Positions 29,801 through 41,890 of a stretch of DNA of 64,000 nt are shown here, piece after piece. Positions within the stretch are counted from its first letter, which is position 1; the number at the start of each line of letters is the position of its first letter. The stretch lies in assembly GCF_024868665.1 (NCBI RefSeq), contig NC_079901.1, forward strand, positions 7,313,219 to 7,377,218, in the 5' to 3' direction. Source of the DNA: Triplophysa rosa (taxonomy: Eukaryota > Chordata > Actinopteri > Cypriniformes > Nemacheilidae). The notes under the pieces were generated by a model. It was given only the letters and a program-made list of their open reading frames with translations, made no database searches and was not told the DNA's origin. The position numbers and the translations under genes are program-made.

Positions 29801-32800
29801 TTTCCCATTCTGTCGTGTGAAAGCAGCTTCTAACTCCTACAGCTACTGCGTGGTGGAGAAATGGGCTGCTGTTAATGCTTGCACTTTACTCAATCCTTTG
29901 TTGTGGCTTCAGCAAATTTTGATTAGCACATGCTGACTGCAGCGTATACAGGAACAAAAAAAAAACACTAACCTGTTGGCTAGGCTTGTGGTGAAAACAT
30001 AAACTATTTGCTGAGGGGGCCGAGGATTCAGATCAGTGCGAATACCGGGTCCACGACCAGAGCCCAAACCTTGACCTCCAGGATCACTTATCGGGCCCGT
30101 GGCAGATGAACCAGAGTGGGACTGACTAGGACACATCACATGCTCTCCTGAGTGAAGGCCACAAGAGAAACAGTAAGACAGAAGAAAAAACAAAACAAAA
30201 AACTTTTAACAAATATCAAATGTACCACTTTGGGATCGTCTACGCAAAAACAAAAATTCTGTCATGACTGATTCACCCTCATGTCATCCAAAACCTGTAT
30301 ATGACTGTGGAAGACAAAAGAAGATATTTAGAGAAATGTCTCAGTGGTTTTGTGTCCATACAATGAAAGTCAATGGGTCATAGAGGTTTGACATGAGGGT
30401 GAATAAATGCTGAAACATTTTTTTGTGAACTATCCCTTTAACGTCACGTTTCAGTCATTTTCACAATCAACATCTATATAGCCAAAAGGGGCCATGAATA
30501 AAAAAACTGTGATATCCCTATTTATAGAGTTTACTAGAGTACACTGTTAAGTATAAAACAAACAACCTGCCAGTTAGTTTTCGTAAAAAAAAAGTGAACT
30601 TGAGAAGCCAGATTTATGCTGTAAAAAAAATACCACTAATGTCCCGGAAAACCACAAGGAGGAGCTAAATCCCACAGAAACACTTTCCAGAGCCTCGGTT
30701 CATGAGCGTCTGATAGGTTGGCATTTACATCAAGAAATTATGTGGGCAGATATGAAACACTGAAGATTAGTGAAAAATACAAAACAAATAGGCCAGTTGC
30801 TGTTAAGGTCACATGAAATGAATTGAAAATGTTGTTGAAAATCTGTTAACTGGTCCAAGTTACACCACATACAGGAAAACCTTATTTTTATAATATGATT
30901 CAGACAAGGTCAAGGTTACAGCATTGGATATTATCTTTGAAGGGCTATATCAAGTCATACGAGTGTGCCATGGGTGTTGTGTGGGGCATGTGCAGGTAAT
31001 GTTTCATGACACACCTCAGTCACGTGTTTATACACAGATGAGGAAGTTGACTTTACGTCACATAAGAAGACAACAGCGCAATACCATAGACCTGTCAGAC
31101 TATTGCATGGCAAGTTTACATCAAGTTTTTACTTTAATTGTCACTTGGTCAGTTGCTTTGTGACATGCAATGCCAAGGAAGCGGAAGTTGTTGAATGCCT
31201 TTATGAACAGAGCATTTAGTATTATAAACTGCAAAAATGATTTCCTGGCTCAGTATTTGTGTCTCGTCTTCCAATAGACGGTTTCAAAGCAACAACGTTA
31301 ACAAACGTTTCTGCGCATGCGTGCTTTTGTGACCCAAACTTAACTTCCGGTAGACATCAGCAAAGAACAGATTATTTCTGAATACAAAAGAAATAAGAAT
31401 TAAATTACATAAATGAAGTTAATTATGTCTAGGCAGCATTATTTTGAGTTACCAGTAGAAAAAAACGTTACTTGGCTAAACGTAAATGTGACAAAATTAC
31501 ACGACCCATTCAACATTTAATAAAATTAACACACAATAATATTCAACAAATTCTGTGTTTAATACGGTTATTGTACAATAAAATATGAATATAAAATCCT
31601 ATTAATATTAATTAAAATGGTAAATGTTATATTATTTGTCACTAGCCAGACCGGACGTTAACTTCGGGCCAGGCGCGTGCAACCGTGTACGCTTTATATG
31701 CTTACAACAAAAAATAACCTGCTTTTGTCTTTTACTTTTTACTGTATGAAGATATTTTTCTTGTTTTAAGCATGAACTCACTTAATTTTGAACATAAAAA
31801 AAGAAAAAACAAAACATTTTCTCTAGTAAATAGATTAAAAACAGCCAATGATCAGGGCCGATATATCCTGTCAATCAAAAGAGGACAGGAAAATGCAATG
31901 AATTTGTGCTCTGTATATAGAAAATGTTAAGAAACATCATCAGTTTAATGTTTAATATCATTATTCATTATATGAATTAACAACATTCAGAAAGTTAAGA
32001 AATATTCATTTAATCTTCAGAATCTGTATCTGCAGACATCACTCTGAATAAATCGGTATCGGTGGAGAAATTTAGTATCGGTGCATCTTGATTTAAGAAT
32101 GTTTACATATTTCTATTGGAAAACCAGACAAAAATACTAAGCAACAGATTCTTCTTTGCAGTGTAGGGTTTAGAAACAGCTTAAGCTAAAAAAAAAAAGA
32201 AACATAAAAGCTATTTATATAAATAGCTTCTGTCCAGTTGTGTCAGTTAAAACCAATGTGTTATTTCTGCTTTTTGTTTGCTATGCCAACACGTCTTCAT
32301 ACGTCTCGGATTTTCTCAGATACAGAAGAGCAGGTAGCGCAGGATGTACTTGCGCTCCCAAGCTGTGGTCACCAACTGACAGATGCATATCCACACAAAC
32401 AAAAAAAAACTCTCTCGCTCCCATACACACACACACAAATGCGAGTAGAAGAGGCTTTGAATATAATAATAGAGCAGTTTATGATAGTATATATAATTGG
32501 GTCTGATGTTAGACAGGTATAGCTTTTAGGGGTGTAACAATATATCGAAGTATCGTATATCGCAATACCAAAAACATTAAGATATGTATCGTAGAGCTAT
32601 TAAGATATGTGTCGTAGACTGTGTTAATATATATATTTTTAATATTTTTATGTTAAAAATTTGTTTTATTTTTCAATGACACATCTATTCAGTTTTTTAG
32701 TTTACATAAAAATGGTTGAATTAAACTTTAACAAATGTTACTAAAAAATGTGAATGTTTTGGGGAAAAATCTGTCAGTTCCAGTTTTTTTACTAATATTG

Positions 32801-34292
32801 TGATCGTGAACTTGGTATCCTATTGAATCGTGAGCCGAGCGTATCATTACACCCCTATTAGCTTTATTAACTGATGTTAATAATAATTATTTAAAGAATT
32901 ATGCAATTGTTCTTCTTAATGACTTTATTTATCCTTTAATAAGTTAATAAATATTTTGGCCAACAATGCTTTCACTTAAGAACTCCTAATGTGACACCAC
33001 ACGTCAACGTTTGTGAACACACACAGTCTACAGGAAGAAACTCACATTGTGTCTTCTAACACAGTGTTTACGTACAGGACTGGCAGGTGTTTTTATGTGC
33101 GTGTGCACTCACGGTGTGTGGCAGAAAGAGGTTTCTCATCCTCTTCCTCAGTTTCAGCCCCCGAGCACCATTCATCTCCACTGTACGGCTGCTTTCTCTC
33201 CAGAACACACCTGCGTTTGCTGCGCATCACGCCCTCTACTGGACACCATTGAGAAAAACACAGAAAGGCAAAATTATGCAAACACGTTTCAAATGAACAT
33301 GTATGTCAAGTCATGCTATACGCGGACAGCCACGCCCACAAACTGACCAATAAACCCACGGCCGAGCTGAATTGTGGCGAGTGTTTCGTGTCAAAACTGT
33401 CTACTCCAGACACGCAATACTCCAGAAATGTAAGGCATTCATAGGGTATGAGAGGAGACCAGGCCTTCAAAACCTTAAAATATCTCCCAACCTTGAATAC
33501 CAGACAGGGAGAGTAAGAAAAGAAAGGGAAGAGAGAGACCGAGCGAGGGGCGTTAGGTTGTGGTGTCCTCGGCTTGTGCACGTCGTGTTGGCGGCGAGCA
33601 GAGATAAAGAGCTGACCTTTTCTGCATCCTCTTTTGTTCCCAGCAGACATCAGTTTACGTAAATGAGTGAGTCAGCCCTCTCTCTCTGGTTTACTTTCTC
33701 TTTAATCATTGGCACTTTCCAGGTGTGGCAATCGAGTGGTCTGAAGTGGATGGGTGACTTGCATTTCATTTGAATGTCTTTCTGTTTGCTTTCCTGCCGG
33801 GTGAACAATATTTACAGAGAAAGAAAGAGGCGGCGAGAGAGAAAGAGAGAGAGAGGGGCGAGTCTGCTTGAGATGTGATAGACGGGGATAGTGACTGAAC
33901 GTCTCTCCTTAAAAAGACGTGGACTAATATTTACTGCTCTCTGTACATTCAAAACCCAAATTAAAGACACAAAATGTTTACAATTAAAAGTTATTCATTT
34001 ATTTACTTTAATTACAATAAATAAATAAACCTGGGTGCAACCCCACCTTTTACCTTCCATGCTCTTATAAAGTCCTACAGGTGTGTGTGTGTGTGTTTGT
34101 GTAAGTGTGTGTACGCACACACAAAGGAGCTTCAGTGCTATAACAGGAAGCTCAGATGACTCACACGATAGCCCCGTTATTTCCCCTGATCTCTCGCTCT
34201 CTCTCTCTCTCTTATAAACACACGACATACAAAAAGCACTGGTGAATGGAAATAAATTAAGAATAGTACAATCAACCAAACAAAAAGAAACA

Positions 34293-34331
<39 letters not shown>

Positions 34332-36446
34332 GAAAAGAAAAACACACCTCCACAGTCTAGGAATGGAAGAGGTGTTATTGCTTTTAATATTGGGCAGACG
34401 CTGTTTGAGTGAATCTCACTAAACCTGTCAAGAATACGTCAGCCCAGTCAAAACATGAAAATAAGAAATGATTTTTCGCCTAATGACAATAAAGCCCTTT
34501 TTTGCATTGTGACATTATTAAATTAAACAAGCCCGTAACACAATCTCAAAGTCATTAGTGTAACGGGCAAAAGATAATGCTAAATAATTAAAATGACAAA
34601 GAATGTATTAAAGAATGACATGGTGGTAGTATTTAATTACATATAAATTATGTACTGCTTTAATCACGTTGATTCACACTACCACAGAAATGAATGAACA
34701 CAATACAACTCCATTTTTTTACTGGTTTTTTTTTTCACGTTGTGGAATAATAGCAAATATTTGAAATGATAAAATAACACAAGTGTGGAAAGTATGAAGT
34801 GACCAACAATGCTAAAGATCTCAGTCTTCTATCTGAGTTTCTTCGATGTAGACACTTTGAATCCAGTAATCACTCAACAGTCTGGACATTCCCTCTACTC
34901 TGGTGCACAAGGTGCATTATGGGACACTTTTTAACCTGTAGTGCTTAAACGTGAATATGAACTTGTTTTCTTTGCAGTATTTGATGTATGAAAAAATACA
35001 GAGCATGCTTTCTGTTATTTTGACCTGTTTTTCCTGTTTCAATATTTCTGCAAATAGAAGCCATATTTTCATTAGAAACAAAAATTATCATTTTATTTAA
35101 ATACATGCCTGTAAATAGTAAATTCTCTCTCTTCATTTTTTCGCAGCTGTAAAATAAAATCGTAAAAATATTCATTTAACATTTTGATTGGGTTCTAAAT
35201 GTTCTGTTGGTTGTTTTCGGTTCAAAACTGAAACAGGAAGTTCTTCTTGACCAGCGTTGTTTATGTTTTCCAAAGTGGTGTATTTTTTTCAACTTTGGAC
35301 ATTTAATCATAACCTTTATATTTACATTTATAAGATCATGAGAAACACATTCATCTTTACAAAAAAATGTAATTGTAATCTTTAAGTCAAATATGTTTTT
35401 TATGCTTTCAGTTTTGGAGTGAAATGTGGCCTGGACATGTTTTCATGTGATTTACCCATTTAGACCACACAGGGGAAACATAAGCGTGTGTGTATGTTGT
35501 GCACTGAGCGGACTGCTGACATTCAGGAACCTGTTGCGTCGAGTCTCACTCCCCCTCAGTTTCTCCACCCACTCTATTCTACTTCCTGTCTGAGCGCACA
35601 CAGTCCCTCTCTATCCCTGCTCACAATTAGTGAGTGACACACCACAAGGCGACTACATGCTACATAAGCACACGTGTCTTCAGAAAGGTCAGGGCATTTT
35701 GGGGTTGCTGAAAACAGTTTCATCTTTACTGTGTTTCCAGTCGAAAGGGGAATTACAGAAGTTTGGGCTGTTGATGGAGAGATACAGTACGACGATGAAT
35801 GAGTAATATATGCAGGGTTGTGTACGTCGGTTCTCGTATAGCCAGACGTTTGAGTATTGGCACAAAGTGTGGTCCACGTTGTAGCTTGTTATGGAACACT
35901 GTTCGCTTTTTTCTCATGACATTTAAGGGTCCGCTCACACAGAATATTCATTAAGCAACACCTCATGTCCCACACGGACTAGGTCTGCCCCTTGTGGACT
36001 CTCCGAGCCAATTAGATTGCTGATTTAAAAAACATCATTCCATTTCTGCGTGGAATACGCAAGGGATGGTCAGTGAGCGGCGCTACGGCATGCTTTTTGA
36101 GTCTAACACAAGTATTATGCCTACCTTTGACATCCGGTTCCAAAACAGGAGTGATCGACTCTCTCTGGTCTCCCGTATCCATGGAAACGCTCCTTTCCCT
36201 CTTGGCCTTGGTCTTCATTATCCCACCTACTCCGACGCCAGCGCTTGATTGACTGAGACTCTTCAGTCCAGGGTTGCCAGGAGAAATCTGGTTGGATTTG
36301 ACTCCATGGTTCCCGGACGCACTGCTCTTTGACCCCTGGGTGCTCGCAGGTCCTTGCTGCTGCGCTTGGTTTACATTCGGGAGCTGTGATTGGGCCCCGC
36401 TAGTCACTTGCTTGCCATGATTGGTGAGTTTACTTTCTGAGTGCAT
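23900..36446 (-). CDS. bcl9l: BCL9-like protein, Wnt/beta-catenin co-activator
   Basis: BCL9L bridges beta-catenin and Pygopus PHD fingers in the nuclear Wnt enhanceosome. Seven coding exons on the minus strand: 36446-36125, 33235-33113, 30147-29973, 29680-29596, 29266-26866, 25787-25530, 25110-23900. Together 4575 nt, giving 1524 residues (human BCL9L 1499). Seen: start MHSESKLTNHGK; a basic KTKAKRERSVS segment (about 79-89); RSKRRCVLERKQPYSGDEW in exon 2; the Pygo-binding HD1 VYVFTTSLAN plus AAEAVMHGH (about 197-235); the beta-catenin-binding HD2 helix SKEQLEHRERSLQTLRDI (about 370-398); MSKYAMPSSTPLYHDAIKT (about 1080-1100); and VIRPTHTGIPEFDLSRII (from 1274). The rest is Gly/Pro/Met/Gln-rich and low-complexity, usual for the family. 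Exon 2 and the sequence after HD2 favour BCL9L over BCL9. Exon 5 may start at 29266 or 29269 (GAGCAG, NAGNAG-type); both keep the frame. Confidence 0.95.
25891..26857. mobile_element. hAT-type element filling bcl9l intron 5
   Basis: The ends are CAGTGTTTCCCATACATTGA on the left and the inverted GTGGGAAACACTG on the right, the familiar CAGTGTTTCCC hAT terminus. The left part includes GGCGGACCGCC. It makes up 967 of the 1078 bp of the intron and stops 8 nt before the exon. A perfect target duplication is not apparent (ACATATTT against TATTTTAC). No transposase frame. Confidence 0.75.
30226..30441. mobile_element. Cyprinid foldback MITE, copy 3
   Basis: Carries AAAAATTCTGTCATGACTG on the left and TTGTGAACTATCCCTTTAA on the right. 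Diverged relative of the 18793 and 22943 copies. Lies in bcl9l intron 2. Confidence 0.75.
31270..31690 (+). repeat. Dispersed repeat family X, copy B
   Basis: The left end has GACCCAAACTTAACTTCCGG and the right end CAGACCGGACGTTAACTTCG followed by GGGCCAGGCGCG. These match, inverted, the ends of copy A (16610) and, direct, the ends of copy C (41735). The interior is AT-rich. Located in bcl9l intron 2. Confidence 0.55.
31846..32095. mobile_element. hAT-like remnant
   Basis: Has GGGCCGATATATCC on the left and ATCGGTATCGGTGGAG and ATCGGTGCATC on the right, motifs shared by fish hAT termini. A related fragment is at about 9660-9775. Boundaries approximate. Confidence 0.4.
32527..32857. mobile_element. 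Short hAT-type MITE, 331 bp
   Basis: The ends TAGGGGTGTAACAATA and GTATCATTACACCCCTA are inverted. Flanks ATAGCTTT (32519-32526) and TTAGCTTT (32858-32865) form an 8-bp duplication with one mismatch. The ends are close to those of the 1.23-kb element at 9933, so this is probably an internally deleted relative. Located in bcl9l intron 2. Confidence 0.8.
34295..34329 (+). repeat. (CA)n microsatellite
   Basis: About 17 uninterrupted CA units in bcl9l intron 1. Interrupted GT-rich and CT-rich simple repeats lie nearby at about 34080-34125 and 34190-34215. Confidence 0.9.
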
Positions 36447-36526
36447 TTGATTGGCCGGTGGTGGGGAGGAAACGGAAGGGATGGGTTGCGGCGATATGTT
36501 GTGTCTGTCTGTCAGAGAGACGTGCA
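36447..36526 (-). other. bcl9l: bcl9l 5'UTR part of first coding exon
   Basis: Between the acceptor (TTGCAG, exon from 36526) and the ATG at 36446 the frame of the protein stays open for 26 codons with no ATG. This is either 5'UTR or part of a longer N-terminal isoform encoded with another upstream exon. Human BCL9L has an N-terminal extension before its internal PMHPENK, comparable in position to the MHSESK used here. Confidence 0.55.
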
Positions 36527-37135
36527 CTGCAAGCAAACATACAGACAGCTAAAGAAAGAAAGGGAGAGATGAAGAAAGAGTATGGCTGTTAACTTTAACC
36601 CACTTGCAGCATCTGCATTCATGAAACGATGAATGAACAAAACCTCAAATTCTATGTACCAGGTTAAAAATGTGATGGTAGAGATTTTGTCGTAACGTTT
36701 ATTTGAACTGTTTGAAACGCATCTAGCAGTGGTCATCGTGATAATGAAGAAACATGAAGTATTGAAAAATATACAGCTGTGCGCCTCCTTAACATCTATA
36801 ATGTCACATTTATGACATCACATTGCAGGCATATCATTGTGTGCATATGAAGAGTTTATTTCCAAAAGGAGATAACTACGTTTTTAAAATCTTTCAAAAA
36901 TCATGTTTTTTTTATTGTGCAGTCCAATGAATATCAATCAAATTTAAGCCATAATAACTAAAAAAATACAGCTAACTGACACAATAAAACATGATAACAT
37001 CATAAAAAAACATGATTTGAATTTTAAAACAGATTCTCATTTTGGAAACACACTCTTCATATATTGTCTATTTTACAGCAGCTCTGAATTGTTGTGTTTG
37101 CATTGTTTGTAGAGATGCTGCAGGTTTTTACGCAC

Positions 37136-37200
37136 CTCACTGGGATGAAGGTCCAACAAACAAGTGCATTCCGACGTCTTCTCACTTTACAAGCACTGAT
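37136..37200 (-). other. bcl9l: Candidate bcl9l 5'UTR exon with an upstream ORF
   Basis: The minus strand has an acceptor TTACAG|ATCAG (exon from 37200) and a donor CAGTGAG|GTGCGT (exon end 37136), bounding 65 nt. It contains an 11-codon upstream ORF (37169-37137, including stop) whose TGA is in frame with the downstream coding sequence, so translation must reinitiate or leak past it to reach the main ATG. Support is from splice-site shape only. Confidence 0.4.
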
Positions 37201-37819
37201 CTGTAACACACAAACAAACACAGGAGAGTTTTAGTTGTGATGCTTTCATTAAGATACTTTAATTAATGGTATTTAATTATGAAACAAAACTTTCAGTATC
37301 ATTAGCACATTTACAGAAATGAAAAACCGGGAAACATTTGAAACATAGAAAGGTCTCTTTAGGAAGATGGGTGTAGGTGACACATTAAATAATAATAATC
37401 TCTAAACTCTCTCACTTTCAACAAACATCCCGCTTTCTTTACAAGATGTCTCACTTTCTACAGTATGTCTTCTCTTTCTGACAAATACATAAAGAAACTT
37501 TCTTTCTTTGCACAATGTGTGCTAGTCAATAAAAAGATTACAGATATAAATACTCACATATACTGTACATAGTTAAAACATTAAAAAGTAGTTAAAAGTA
37601 GTTTTAGGGCATCTTTAAGCTTGTGTGCTACTAAAAGATTTGTCATAAAAGTAAAAATATACAACATATACAGTTCTGTAAATAAAACATTAAAAAAATA
37701 AGAATCGCTTGTCGCAGGTAAGGGCCTATACAAAGGTTTGTCCAATAAATGCTTCCTACAATGACAAATCCACTCCCCCTAAATCCAAATATCACCAGCC
37801 TACAGGTGACTACATTTAT

Positions 37820-37895
37820 GACTACATTTACATTACATTCATTCATTCAGCAGACACTTTTAAACAAAGCGACTTACAGATGATAGAGCATTTTG
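37820..37895 (+). repeat. Fish dispersed repeat fragment (CAGACACTTTTA...GCGACTTACA type)
   Basis: Contains the hallmark AGCAGACACTTTTAAACAAA followed by GCGACTTACAG, a very common fish retroposon 3'-end sequence. A reverse-oriented relative is at about 51765-51825. Fragment only. Confidence 0.55.
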
Positions 37896-39012
37896 TCAAA
37901 TGAGCTAACAGTAAGAAACGCTTAATAGGACTAGGTGTTATAATCCCACTATTTCATCACAGTTGAATTGCCCAATAGGACTTTTCCCACCCCTTATGCA
38001 TGACATAAGCGGCATCTAGTGGTGAGATTGTGAATTGCAACCAATGGCTCACTCCATCCCTTCCTTGCGTGGTAGCGACACAGAACTCAGATGTCGTTAC
38101 ATTTTCACTTATTTGCTGAAGGAGATAACGTATTTACGAAACGCGCTCTGTAGAGCGGTTTGTCCATTCAGGGCTACTGTAGAAACAACATGATGAATTC
38201 CATGCAAGTGGACCTGCGGTGTATGTAGATAGAAATAGCTCATTCTAAGGTAATAAAAACATAACGCTACATTATGTAAGGTCTTTATACACCTCTGAAG
38301 ACATAGTTATGTATATTATATTGCATTTCTGTCAATAGATCCTCCCAAAAATTACACACAGCCCCTTCAAAAAAGGAAAAGCCCTTCGATATGCCCTTTC
38401 AAGGTCAGCATGAAACGAAAGTTGCAGTGGTGTTTTCTTCGGAAATGTAAGGTATATTTGAACAAAACAGCTTCTGGAACATTGATTAATGTAAGGCGGG
38501 GCATGATTTCATCCGTTAGGAATTGATTCAATCGTTGAAAGTTGCAGGTCTGGCTACTAGACAGTCAATATAGTCCCACCCCCAGGCTGAGACGTACATC
38601 ATGCATGTTTATAAGTACACGCACGCACGTCGCACGCACACATCTCTCATTTCAATGGCTCTCAGCACAGCTGCCAAGTGTGTGTGTGTGTGTGCGTGTG
38701 TGTGTGTGAGTGAGCAGTGCTAGTGAAGGATTGGGTTTCTCTCATTTGAATGGAAGAGAAACTACACACAATCCCAGCAGCCACCTGCCTGTGTCCATAA
38801 CCTGCGAGCTCTCCAGCATCTCAGCTCTGTCTGTATCATGTGTGCGTGCACATGTGTGTCATGTCGTTTGGGGCCTGTCGTGCAGCCTGTGTAAGAGTGG
38901 CATGCGGTACATGTCTGTCTGTGTACAGGCTTGACCAGGACACCCCAGCACCTGTTGCACACACACCCAATGACATCATCCTTTATTCAAATCTGCCTTA
39001 TTTTACGTATAC
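37896..39012. other. Non-coding stretch with (GT)n microsatellite
   Basis: No exon-like sequence recognised. A GT microsatellite with a GC interruption lies at about 38678-38708, and a CG-containing CACGCACG stretch precedes it at about 38620. Confidence 0.5.
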
Positions 39013-39207
39013 TTAAAGGGATAGTTGAAAAATGAAAATTCTGTCATCATTTACTCATCCTTAGATTGTTCCAAACCTGTATAAATTTATTTGTTCTGCT
39101 AAACACAAAGGAAGATATTTGGAAGAATGTCAGTGACCGGGCAGACTCGCCCCCATCGACTCCCATAGTAAATGATGACAGAATTTTCCTTTTTGGGTGA
39201 ACGTTAA
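39013..39207. mobile_element. Cyprinid foldback MITE, copy 4
   Basis: Begins TTAAAGGGATAGTTGAAAAA then ATTCTGTCATCATTTACTC; ends GATGACAGAATTTTCC and GGGTGAACGTTAA. Same family as 18793. Confidence 0.85.
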
Positions 39208-39727
39208 CGCTAGTGTTTAGAATACAGAAGTATATATGTTTTAAGTGACAGATACTGTAACACACAAACTGAGAGATGTGTGATGGAGATGCTAATGATG
39301 TCCCACACATGTTTCCATCCTACAGCATCAAGTTCAAAATCGTTGACCTCAAAAACAACCAAAGCCATATCTGTCCCTCGCACACCCCCACCCCAACCCC
39401 CACAGAAACACCTCTGCCTCCATGTCTGGCTCAATCTCAGTCTCAAGGCGAAACTAATTTTTTCTTTCCGTTTGCCACCGTTCACACACATCATCTTCTT
39501 CCTCCACAAGATATTTATACTTTCTTTCTAACTCTTTCACTCCCCTTAGTGCTTCGTTTTTATACCACCGGTGGCACTAAACAGTACTGAAAAAATAAAC
39601 AATGTTTTCAAACAGGTTTTCAAAACACACCTTCTACTGCCATTGGGTGAATAAACATAGTCCTGCCCCGAACTCACTATGTGAAAAAAGTTACGTTTTG
39701 ACAACGTCACACATTGACAGTTTTTGC

Positions 39728-39812
39728 ACCTTTCTTTGTAAAGCCGCTCGGAAACTGTACTGTGATATGAAATGGTCAAAATCACTATACAAATAAATCA
39801 AACTGAATTGTA
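39728..39812 (+). repeat. Fish retroposon-tail-like fragment
   Basis: Contains TAAAGCCGCTCGGAAACTGT then ATCACTATACAAATAAA, the widely dispersed TAAAGCTGCTTTGAAAC...CTATATAAATAAA motif of fish genomes, here diverged. Confidence 0.5.
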
Positions 39813-40042
39813 AAGGAGAACTTTCTTAACAGAAAAAAATTCCACACTTTGACAGTTAAGCTTATCATTAACACATGCACCATTCATCACATATTAACTC
39901 AAGAGGAAACGCATTCTATCTATTGCGATAACGCATCGACTGACGGATGTTTTGTAACACCGTCCTTTTCTGACCATCTTGAGCGTCATCTACATTTACT
40001 GGAATCATTATAATTTGTGGTCGACTAATGTCAAAAGCAATA

Positions 40043-40073
40043 AAGATACTTTACGTTCAACGTAAAGTATCTT
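40043..40073. repeat. Perfect 31-nt palindrome
   Basis: Fifteen-base arms AAGATACTTTACGTT and AACGTAAAGTATCTT are exact complements around a single C at 40058. A further TTTACGTGTAAG follows just outside. Function unknown; see findings. Confidence 0.95.
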
Positions 40074-41009
40074 ACTTTACGTGTAAGTTCTGCTGGATCT
40101 ATCGCATTCACTTTCGATAGCACCTGCACACCTGCCAGAGGATCAGAAGATGATGAAGAAGAAAATGCACTTGTGTTATTTTTGGACTAGGTCCATCTAC
40201 TGTATGTTTGAGCCAAGAGAAGGCCTACAGTCCCATACACATTGTAAACAAGCAGAAGACATTCAGGACAGCATTTAATTGGACAACAGTTTGAGTGCAA
40301 GATGAGTCATCAATGCATTTTCTTAGAATTGAAAGGCTGTAAAAGGTATGCACGTGCACAAAAACCACAACAAAGTATACTAACATATACAGTAGATGGC
40401 CTTGATACAAACACACATGGACAAAAAAGACACTAAACAACTAATTCATAGGGTCTTCAAACCATTGAAGCTATCACCACCTGCCACTTTGATCCCATTT
40501 TCACAGTCCAGAAGAACTGAAAAGAGGCGGATATGAGAAAACAAGAGTCTGTCACCAGCAAATGACAGAGAATGAAGCACATTAAAGTCAAATTAGCCGA
40601 AGAAACTTTCGGAAAGAAATGTGACATGATCGAATTGTAAAAAACTGAGGGGGAATTTGACGCACAATAATGCTCTCAGAAAGACGCCGCATGAAACTCT
40701 GAGAGAGAGCGAGTGTTTTTGTTTAAGCCATTCATAATGTACTGTTTTCAAACAACCCTATGACATCATACCAAAACCCAGAGGCCAAGAGGACACGCAT
40801 GACAAAGTCAAAATGGACATTCATATGTGTGTATTGTGAACTAAAACAAAACCACCACAATGAGACAAAGCATATAACAGTGAATGTGTTACACAAGTAT
40901 AAATAGTGGGTGTGTAACAGGACACAACAGCAAGGTTTCATAGAGAACTTGATTTTTAACAATAACATAAAAACCTTTTAGGGCATACCCACCAACTGTG
41001 ACACTGTAT

Positions 41010-41480
41010 ATGGTAGTGATGCACCGGAATTTCGGCTGCTGAAAATTGGCAAATAAAACAAAATCAAATAAAAGCTGAAATATCTGGCGCCCGTGCCTCT
41101 CCCTTCAGTGCTCGCGCTCACTCTAGCTGTTATAAAAGGACGACCGTGTAAGTGCGCAATAGCAAATGCTAAAACTAATAAATATAACAAGAAAAGCACA
41201 GAAAATGACACGCAAGCTTTGTGTGATGCGCGACTGCGCGTGAACGGCTTTATGTTTCTTTACTGTCGCAGATCAGAAGCCACTCTTCACGTATAGATGT
41301 GAATGATCAGCGGAACGATCTGTCAGTAACTGATGATGTAGCTCACGTGGACCGTCATCCGGGCGGTGCTGATGTCACTGAAGCTCATTTCAAGCCTGTT
41401 TACATGAACAGACTCACTGCCCCTGATTGTGCACCATATATAACCTTCTTGTATTAGCAGGAGCTTCTGAGATTGACTAT
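41010..41480. mobile_element. hAT-like remnant
   Basis: Starts AGTGATGCACCGGAATTTCG followed by GCTGCTGAAAATTGGC, a typical hAT end with diverged GGCCGAAA motifs. The distal end is not certain. No transposase frame. Confidence 0.4.
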
Positions 41481-41890
41481 AATTTGACTACTGTTATGTA
41501 TATAATAACTCCAGAATAATTCTACAACTACAATGTTTAGACGATTGGTAAAAAAATGTTATATTTGATTGTGTTGCAATGACCAAGGAATGAAAACTAA
41601 AGCATTAGCAGCTGGTCATGTACAGTACATTCATTTTAGTGATTGGGAACAATGCAGCGTGCAAACTTAAAATAAACATAATTTATCGCTAATCTCAAAT
41701 TATCTCTATCGTCCGCTGGTATAGTTAAAGTTATCATTATAATGTGAACGGCCCTATAGACAGCAACAACATATACGTTATGTGGCCCAAACATAACTTC
41801 CGGTTGACCTCCGCAAAGAATCAATAACTGTTGGGTAGTTTTAATTTATTTATTTCATATCCAAAAAATATGCGTATTTATTGTTAGTAA

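Noticed and set aside
32238..32522. Plus-strand frames at 32.2-32.5 kb as a small gene
   Set aside because: Two overlapping frames of equal quality in intron sequence with simple repeats; no homology recognised.
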